Positions 1-10,200 of a stretch of 64,000 bases of DNA are shown piece by piece. The translations under genes and the position numbers were made by a program. Positions within the stretch are counted from its first letter, which is position 1; each line of letters opens with the position of its first letter. The stretch is from Sialis fuliginosa (lineage: Eukaryota; Arthropoda; Insecta; Megaloptera; Sialidae), in contig OY540812.1 of the NCBI GenBank assembly GCA_961205875.1, positions 16,740,001 through 16,804,000 of the forward strand, given 5' to 3'. The notes under the pieces are model-generated. The model made no database searches. It worked only from the letters and a program-made list of their open reading frames with translations, and was not told where the DNA came from.

Positions 1-102
1 AGTAAAATGTAATGGCGCTGTTTCTCTCTTAATCCCTATAAAGTAAAATAAACAATATTATTTTAAAATTGATTCAAAATTATCGACTACTGTGAAACTT
101 AC

Positions 103-1267
103 TGGTGAAATAAATAATATTCCATTCGGATAGTAAGTCCTGAATTGTAAACTTAAAGTGAAACTTTTTTGCCAAAAATTGGCTAATTTTAATTCTATAA
201 ATACATTGCTGTGTTTAACATCTCCAAATTTTATAGCACCAGGTATTAAAGAGTAATTTGTACTTCTACTGCATTCTTCCTTTGATACTGAACTGATTCC
301 CATTGGAATTGCCATCATTCCTATTTCTAAAGGGGGAGCATTACTGGCCGGGCCATTTCTTCCAATTGAAACATGCTCAAAAGACAAAGGAGAGTTGAAA
401 AGAATCAAGCTGAAATAAAAATTTAATCTATACTAATACATAAAGAGATAAAGTTTGTTTGTGTTTGTCAGAGGTAATCTTGAAAACTACTGGACCAAGT
501 GCTATAGGGTACCATTATCATGCCATCACTCAAAACAACTGAGCAATAAATAAATTAGCTGCGCTATCTAATTTTAATATTTAAGTCGCTGAAGATGTTT
601 TTATATAAAATCAATTTTTAGATTTAAATAGTACATTTATATATAATATATAAAAATATATAAACCTCAAGAAATAACAAAATATCCGAGCTAAAACATA
701 AAAATATAGAACATTCACCGATTTTAACACACATGCGAACTGCCAGTTTATAATATTTTATAGTAAAATAAAGTAATCTAATATAATATAAATAATAACT
801 CACTTGTCATTAATGATTATATCTCTTATTGTTCCTCTGAATGGTTCATCAGTAATCAATAGTTCTTTATTTTCTGCATCAGGTATTCCACCAAAATAGA
901 TAACATCAGGAGTTATATTTACTTTAGATGTAGATTCTTCTAGCATATCGTCTATTCGTAATTCTAATTTCTTATTTTCTCTCAGTAACATAATCGCATG
1001 GAAATGACCATCGTTGTATGATTTATTCGTAGATAATGTAAATATTTCTTTTCCAATTTTTATCTCGACAATTATTTTTCCATTGTGATTTTTTATTTTC
1101 AACCAATCTATATTTTCTTTCAATTCACCTTTTAAAAGCATCAATGCTATTATTGAGTTTTCTTGTTCTGTTTGGAAGACAAAACTAAATGACAATAGTT
1201 TTTTTTCAACGGATTTTAGATCTAATTTTATATAACCATTGCCAAAGAATCCAGCACGATTTAAAGT
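103..1267 (-). CDS. Laminin alpha exons encoding LamG3 and the start of LamG4
   Basis: Exon 804-1267 opens with [17 protein letters not shown], a typical LamG beta-strand start, and carries the jelly-roll pattern through YFGGIPD and [12 protein letters not shown]. Exon 103-409 finishes LamG3 (phase 2 to 1 junction) and then has the G3-G4 linker with a lone Cys in EECSRS, followed by the opening of LamG4 ([19 protein letters not shown]). The reading frame runs on to an in-frame stop near 58, but the codons after 103 are intronic: the sequence immediately after SP is a consensus GTAAGT donor. The 394-bp intron between the two exons (410-803) is AT-rich and I see nothing in it. Confidence 0.93.
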
Positions 1268-4200
1268 CTAAAAAAATGGATTTAAAATTATTTAAAAAAA
1301 TAAGACTTTTTAAAACACATATACACATATTAATTAGTATTACCTTTTCTGAACAAGAATAATCAACACCGTCATGTTCAGCATCCATTGGATCATACCT
1401 AACTCTATCAATAGATATATCAGCCAAGCATCCCAGCATTGAATTATGTGGATTCAATTCACCAACAGGCGTGTACATCATACGATTCATAAAACCTGGC
1501 GGTAATCCTCCAACAAAATATCTATGAGTTTAAAAATATCATTTAATAGTAAGGTAATCATAAAATAAAGCCTTTATTATATTACTTTGCTACTTTAAAG
1601 TCAGGTAGTTGTTTCCTTATGACTGGTATTTGAGGTTTATCCACATAACGTTCTCCATTCACAGAGAGAAGACCTTTTTCTTGATATTGTGAACTGAAAT
1701 CACGACCTGCTTCAACCTTAATCCATTCACCCGTATTATATCGTTCTTTTGTTACAATTTCTAGTTTAGATTCACCGATGTACTGAATACAAAATACAAT
1801 TTTACCTTCCCGTAATGAAATAGAAAGGTAGCTGTTCTGTAAATGTAATATTTATTTTTAACGGAAGTTCGTATTAGAGAGATATTGTTTTTTTTACTTA
1901 CATTTGATTTACTAACAACAGCTAATATGAGAGAATTTTCATCAAACGATTTAAAAGTCAATGAAAGAATTTGTTTTGTTCCTGAACTGAATGATTTTTT
2001 TTCTTTTGCAGAGTATCCGGCTCCATTAAATTGATATTCGTCAGGTGTATATGTCCTAAAAAATTATTTTCATTCATTAAACCCTTTTAACTTAACACAC
2101 ACATGATTTCAACACACATGGGTTAGCATAACTCAGTATTTTCGTTTGCTTATACCTCCAGATCTAATGGACCAATTTAAAAATATTTTTATTTTTTTAA
2201 TCAATACGCCAGACAGTATAGAAAACAAATATGTATGTAGATGAGAAAGTCATAAATCTTGCAATACTTACAAGATATCAAGCAATTTATATTGTAACTT
2301 TTGTTCAAAAAAGGATATAAGGGTTCTACTATTATATATAAATAAAAATATTTTGAGTTGAACTTTAAGAAATAAACTATGTCATGATTATTTATACTTT
2401 CCTTAGAAAAAAACTAAAAAAAAAAAATACAACTATCTACAGCGTTGAGAATGAAGTATTGGAATTAATTGCAATAATTATGCATGTTCTCCAAACTGAC
2501 TGAGTTAGCATAGCCTAGTGTGTGGATCAAGGTTTAAGTTGATAAATTCATAATTTACCAATAACTGATACTCTTGCAAGCACCTGCAGACTGTTTCACG
2601 TAATTCCACAGTGGAATAGGTGCCTCATCAACTATTAAATCATTCAATGCCACAGTCAATCCTTGGTTTTGTAACAAATTTGTATCTTTTTGCGATGTCG
2701 CGATACCTCCTATTCTTATCTCTGCAACGGGACCAAATCGTAAGATAGTATGGTGTGGATGTGTTGATTTGAATTCAAATGTATTGGGTATTCCACGAAC
2801 AGTTGTTCCATTTGCCATAAATTTTTTACTTACTAACAATCTACCAACATTTAAGATTCTAAAACCATACAAGAATTTAATATTTTTGTAATTAATGTAA
2901 GAGTAAATTTGTATCTAATACCTTTCTACTTCAACACTATAATAACAACCAGAGTGTTCTGTTAATTTTTGAATTTGTTCTGGATGAACAACTACTCCAG
3001 TTTCACGGCCTAAATTCCATACTAATCTAACTTTACGATTCACCATTTCGATTGCAATGAAGTGTCGTGTTGAACCACTCATATAAAACAATGGTGAGTC
3101 CGGAATATCTGAATTTGTCCAGAATAGAAATGATATCGATGTGAAACTAGTAGGAGCAGGTTGTTGTATTCTATAAGTTCTAACGCAATCTTGTCTCTTA
3201 CTCATTACGGGTATTCGAATCTGCAAATATTTTATTTATTTATACATGTTTTAAATGGAACACTTTTGTTAAACGTACCTCACTAGCTAGTCTGTGAGCT
3301 TCAGCAACTTTTTCTCTTAGACTTTGTAGTTTATCATTTAACGTTCCATTCCATTTTAACATTACATCTTTCTGTGTTGTAGCCATTATATTGAAACTTT
3401 GTAATTTCTCATTTAATTGTTTCTGTATAGCTTGGGCTTCCGTTACTGAAAATAAAAATAAAATATTATCTCATCTAGTATATTTCATAATTTATTTTAA
3501 CACTTACAATTTTCAGCAGCTCTAGATAAAGTTACAGTTTTATTAGCTTCGCTAGCATTTAAATCATTTAATGCTGGTAATAATTTATATGCACGATCAT
3601 CGCTTACTTGTTTTGCCCAACTATATATAGATTTCATTGAATTTGAATCACGTGTAGCTATATTTAAAGCTTTCCGTGCTTGTTCAGTAGGACCTGCTCC
3701 AAACAATTCAAGTATACGACTTATATTATTGTCTTCACGTCCAGCATTCCAAAGTGTATCTTTTACTGATTCTAATGCTGCATTTAAGTTGAACATTTGA
3801 TTATCATTCAAAACTTAAAAAAAAAAACAATGTCACAATATCTCATAAAAAAACTTATTAATAATAATTAAATAAAACATTGCGTACATTTAAGTCTTAG
3901 TCGTTGTCCTTCAGCTAATTTTTTAATTTCTTCTGATTTTTGAAGCAGATAAATTGCTTTAATTATTATAGATTCATCATATTTTGGAAAAATTAAATCG
4001 TTTCCTTTGCTGACAATGAGCGAAGCATTGTTTCCAGCTACAGAAGCTGATGCAACGCTATTGACTATATTTTGATAAGCATTGCTAGCTTGTAAAGCTA
4101 CATCGGCACTAGTTTTTGTTGCATTGAACTGACTGGAAAAAAATTATTTGATTTATTTAATTAATGTTTTGAAAAAAAGTTAATTATATACATATACATA

Positions 4201-7200
4201 AATAAAATACATACTTTTTGTAGTATTCAGCCCACTTTTGTAAATAAAGTGCATGGTTTTTAGCTTCTCTCACTAAATTTATTAAATCATTAGTAACATT
4301 AATGTTCATTGACCATGAGTCTAATGAGTTTGATAAAACGTTTTGCTCATCTGATAATTTTATGAACTGTTCGTCGCCATTTTCTATTGAATTTTTTGCA
4401 TTATTTAAGTATTCTTCACTATGGCCATTTAAAGTTCTTATATTTTCATGTAATCTCTCAATATCAGCAAGAATTTGTTTTAATCTTTCCAATGTCTTTT
4501 TATCTTGTTGTAATACTTCATTAACGTTTGTTATTTCATTAGAAGTTCGTTTAACAATCATGTCCATGTCATTGATACGATTGTATAAATCTTGTAGATC
4601 AGTGTGAAATTCTGACAATCCTGCCAAAAGTTCGCTGCATGAATCTACAACATCAAAAGCCTTCTCCAATTCTGCTGAGAAGTCAACATTTCTTATTTCT
4701 TCTAAAACTTCAAGTCCTTGGTTTACAGCATTTTGAACATTAATATGTCTGTCACCTTGCCCAAAATTTTCAAGTTCTCTTACTACATCATAAATGAGTA
4801 TTCTTTTCTCTTCTATATCACGATAAAGTTCACGAGATCTATGTTTTAATAAAGTCGATTCATTGTGAATCTTATGAGTTTTCTTTTTCAATTTTCGTGA
4901 TTTATTTTCTAATTTACTTAGACTTTTTTCTAAATTTTCATATGACTCACCAGGTAAATTCAATATTTCAATTTTGAAAGCTATTTGGTCATTCAATTTA
5001 CGTTTGAGAAATGTTGCATTTTTTTCTAGATTCATAAGTAGTCCAAAAGGTGCAGGGATTCCACCATTTGTTAAATGTTTTGTGCTAACTTCAAGTACAT
5101 ATTTCAATTCATCTATATCATTAAATAACCATTGAGTACAATTATCACAAGCTAAAAAAAATTATAAAATTAACATTTATTATTTTTGTAACGCAAACAA
5201 TATAAATACTTCACGTACGTGTACAAACATTGTTTTCCAATACATGTCGTGGTATTTCACATACGGAACAATCTCTACTCTTGATACCTGGTTTACAATT
5301 ACATTGTCCTGTAATTTCATCACATTCATCACTAACTCGTCCGTATACATTACAAGCACATGGTTTACATGGATTTCCTGGTACACCATAGTAACCGTGA
5401 GCACACCGGTCACACAATGGACCAGTATGACCAACACGACACTGGCAAATAAACCCGCTTTCTGGACGTGGTTTTCTGTAACAACTCACTGCATAATTAT
5501 TGTTTGAATCTGGACATGGACAAGGAAAACAGCCATCTTCATCAGGATTTCCGTAATAACCTTCTGCACATATTTCACAGTGTTTTCCAGCAGTACCACC
5601 AACACAGTTCTATAAATCATCAAAATGAATTATAAACTGAACAAAAGTCAAGTTATATAATAAAAATACTTACAAGACAATGTCCTGTTTCTGAATCACA
5701 GATCTTACTGCGTTTATTACATTCACAAGGTTTTGCTTGTCCTATAAGGTCGATGACGATTGTACCGTCAGGTCGTAACCTGTCTTTCCATCTGTAATAA
5801 CCGATACTCGGGTTCTGGCAAGAAGATGCGTTGTACTGGTAAGGACACTCGCATAACTCTACACCATGAGCTAAAGGTGGAGGTCGACCTTCTATAAGTA
5901 TAGCCGTGTCCAACGATACATGTTTCAATCTTTAATTAATAAATAGATATTTAAAAAATATAGACGCAGGCTTTAGGAATTTGTATTATAGACGCAGGCT
6001 TTAGGAATTTGTATAAAATATTTTATTTTAATTATGTAAGTAATTTATCGTAGTGTTTATTTTGATTCTTATTTATTAAATAATTCATATATATCTACCT
6101 ACACAGCCTCAGAGTATTGTACAGCATCAGATACACGGATATAAATATTGTCTACGTTCTGCAAAACGACCATCATTACATCTCGAGTCACCTTCGTCCC
6201 TCTCGGCCGTTTCAACCATTGATCATGTAAAACAGTCCACAGCGTTTCATGTAACCTAATCTCAAATCTTCCATTCACTGGCAGTAAGGAAGGGTTGTGT
6301 GCAAGAGAGATTCCATGTCCTTGTATAATTACCAATGGATAAATATGAAGAGATTTTGGTGGGAATAGTCTATATGGCGCCTTCGTTTCTTGGAATATAT
6401 TTAAAAATCCTCCATATGATAATATTCTGTCTCCAAGGAAATCGTTCGGCATATTCCAGTAAAGTGGAAAATGTAGATAATTATTAATACCGATTGTTAT
6501 ATTTCCATATGTTTCAGGAACAATTGTTAAACCGATATTTTCTGTAAATCCTTTATTTGATAGGTCAATTATTTGATATGAATTTTGAGAATATGGAGAT
6601 GGAGATGAAGTCCGTGGTACAATATGCTGAAATTAATTATTATAACTAATCTGACTTAATTTTTATGAATCTAAGATATATTACAAATATTATCTTTTAA
6701 TACCTGAATAAATGTAAAAAGATGTTTATTGCGATATCTCTTGTCTATCTTCAAATGCAATGCTCTACTTCCTTTTAAGTTGATTTGAGCCCATGTTAAA
6801 CCAGAATCTGTGCAATGGGAAGTTTTTCCGAAGCAGAAACATTGAGTGCAACCTTCTGGATTTATTTCATCCAACCCAAATGTACCGTTTTTACATTGAT
6901 CACATTTTCTACCAATAACGTTTATCTAAATAAATAAACATGCAAATAAAATATTATTTTCCAATAATCTAACAGCAAATAGATCAAATATAATTAATAT
7001 GAACTGATAAAAATGTATCTACTTTAACATATTAATTTGATTGAATTATATCATTTCTTTTGTGGGACAAAATATTATACAAACAATAATTTTTATATAA
7101 AATTCAATTTTTTATAATTTCTTTCTAAAAAAAAATATTTTTTGGAGATATAAGCAAAAATAATGATGGCAAGTCATTTTCCAAGATTGTGGAAAAAGAT

Positions 7201-10200
7201 TATATTTAGAAATCTTTTTATCATCTGTGCCAGAAATATATTTTTTCCATTTAATATTCTTTCAACTCTTTGTTTTCATACCTTGCAATTGCACTGTCCA
7301 TTTTTATCACACGGACATAATCCTTCGTTGCAGCTATCGTTTATCACTCCTCTAATATTACAATTACATCTTCGACATCGTGGATATCCGAAAAATCCTA
7401 CACCACATTTATTACATTTACTTCCGGCATAACCTTCCCTACATGTACATTCGCCGGTAAATGGGTGACATTGTGTCTTTACTGAACCCGCTGATTCGCA
7501 TACACAAGCCTGAAATCAATTATCAATAAGATATAAATTTTCTTTTCTAAGAGACCATTCTTCCATTGAGACGACGCGACTATGACCTGCCCGGCAATTG
7601 ATCAAATCAGTTGTACAGTCGTATGTTAAAATTATGTACTATAGCTAATCTTCTTACCTAAATATATAAATGACTTCTGATTATAATGTAGTTTTCATCA
7701 ACGCTGTCATAAAACGTGACTAACAAGGTAACTCTTGTCGCACCAATTTGCTTTAAAAAAATTAGGGTTGTAGTAGTGGCATAGACAAATCTACACACCA
7801 AGTCATTTGACGGAAAACTCATGAACAAACGAGAAAAAAAATATAAAATTCCTCTGTAAATTCGCGTAAACATATGTACCTATCCAGTTAAAGTCAAACG
7901 CAACACTAGCAGTGACTCGGTCATTAGCGCTACGGGCTGATAACCGTGAATGGCCGGGTTCGATCCTCGGTGCGATCGATTTTTGTTTATTTATGCCACT
8001 ACTACAACCCTGATTTTTTTAAAGTAAATTGGTGCGACAAGGGTCTGGTGGTCCCCTTGTAAACAGTGAAGAAATATATTACACAAGTCGGAAGAAAAGT
8101 GCTAAACTATAAACTATGTATAATAGGATTAAATTAGTTCTATATAAAAGTCCGCGATAACATATATTTATTTTTAATAAATAACTCATTTAAGACGTTT
8201 TCATAATTTTTATGTATCGAATTTTATTTATGCCACTTACTGTTGGTTTAGTTTATATTATTAATATTAAGTGAAATTGAATGTATCATACGGGAAAAGA
8301 AGCGGGTAAAATGCCGCAGACGAGAACTACTATCTGCTGAATTTCGTTGCACATTCATTCTTAACTGCAGCATGAGAAAACTAATGAACTGATACATAAT
8401 TTTTTTTTATTGGATCTTAGTCGCGTCACCTGAGAAATTAAATACATTTAAATAATTCCAAAAATACCTTGCAGCCTTTATTTGGTTCGAACCCCCAAGA
8501 ATTCGGGACACACCGCCCGCAAAATTCTCCATGACTAAAAGCGGGACAAACACATCTACCTGTGTCAGGATCACACATGTGTCCAGGTCTATCGCAAAGT
8601 TCGCATTCTGAAAATATAAATACAAATTTTAATTACATAAATCTTTTTTTTTTATTGTTAACTTCTATTTTTACTCCAAACTTTAAAAATTACCTTTACA
8701 TCCTTCGGTGGTGAATCCGTAGTGTTTTGGTAGACATGTATCACAAGCGTCACCGCCTACACCGGGTTTGCATAAGCATCTTCCGGTGTGTTGGTCGCAC
8801 GTTCCGTCTAACGAGCCGAGTGGATCGCATCGGCAAACACTGCATCCCTTGCCGGAGTATAGACCCCAATAGCCAGGCTGTAAAATCGGTTGTTTAAAAT
8901 TAAACTGGGCATATCCACAAAGGTCGAAATTTTTTTCGATATTTGATAAATGTACAAGATTCAGAATGTAGGTACGTATAGAATATCTGTATCAATGAAA
9001 AAGTTACTGATTCAACAATGAGAAAAGATTATTTATAGATAACGAACAAATCCTCTGTTGCAGGGGTTATTTTAGTGTGTAGTTGTAGCTTGTTTCTGCA
9101 GTTCCAAAAATGATAACTTCAGTTGTAAAAGCTAATTTGTGTAGCTGAATTTGCAAGTAGAAAGAAAAATATAAAAACGTGTAAGTGTAGAGCAAAAAAA
9201 GGTCACTATAATTTGTAAGAAAGAAATATACAAAGTGTATAGAGCAAAAAAAAAACAAAAAATGTATTTGTAGGTGAAATTTTTTCTTAAAATAACCCCT
9301 CACCTGTTGCTACTCGCAAAGAGAAAAATACGCATATTAATAAAAAAAATGTAGTTAGTTCGTTTTTAAATGATAACGTTCATCTCAGTTAGGTATGTTG
9401 AGGGTTTGTAGATCTTTTTTAGATGATAATGTATAGAAGTATGCAACTAACTGTAATTAAAATAATATTTACATTAACTTTATTTAATTAAGAAGTATAA
9501 GTACCTATATAAAACATCTGTATAATATAAATAAAGTTTTTATCACTTCAAATGTCAAAGACATTTCTTTCAGCTAATTCTAAAAATAAGTACAAATACT
9601 CGAATTAATTAAACAAAATTAACTGAATTTATTGTAACTACAATAAGATTACAGGTATCCTTAAATAAAATTTTAGTGAGGGCAGGACCCCCGTTAATTT
9701 AAATTATTTTATTTTTTACGTTTTACGTATCCATATAAGGTACTGGCACCAGTTATGGCCGCTATAAGAGCAAGGTTTAATTCTCATGAACTCATGTTAC
9801 TAATAAAACAAGTAACTCTTTATTGAATCAATTTAATTACCAAAGTCCGCAAATATAGTTTGTTTTTTAAATTATACCCCTTCATTTTGTTTAAGTATGT
9901 TTTTTCTTCAGTAATGGATACAGTAAAACCAGTAATGAGCACGCAGTGATAGACACTTGCTAATGATTACAAAATGATAAGTACTACGACACAAAAGATA
10001 TAAAAGAAAGAATCGTCAAATGATAATATAATATAATAATTAATAAATAAATTATACTAATAATTAGTTTAAATGTCCACCATTTTGACACCTGTAAGAC
10101 AGTTAATTGTATATAGATTAATATTCAGAAATGGTAGTAATCAAATATCAACAAATATTTCTTATTCAGTATATTTAATTAAAAAATATCCATTACGGGG

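Noticed and set aside
58..102. Extension of the LamG4 reading frame to an in-frame stop
   Set aside because: A consensus GTAAGT donor begins at 102 and the LamG4 fold is incomplete there; the extra codons are intronic.
4302..4607. 101-codon plus-strand open frame
   Set aside because: It is the antisense shadow of the laminin coiled-coil exon; its Phe/Ser-rich composition mirrors Lys/Glu-rich helix codons.
5244..5507. Plus-strand Thr/Ser/Trp-rich open frame
   Set aside because: Antisense shadow of the cysteine-rich LE exon 5219-5609.
7905..7980. Functional tRNA-Ile gene
   Set aside because: No pairing acceptor stem and an eight-base anticodon loop; better explained as a tRNA-derived repeat.
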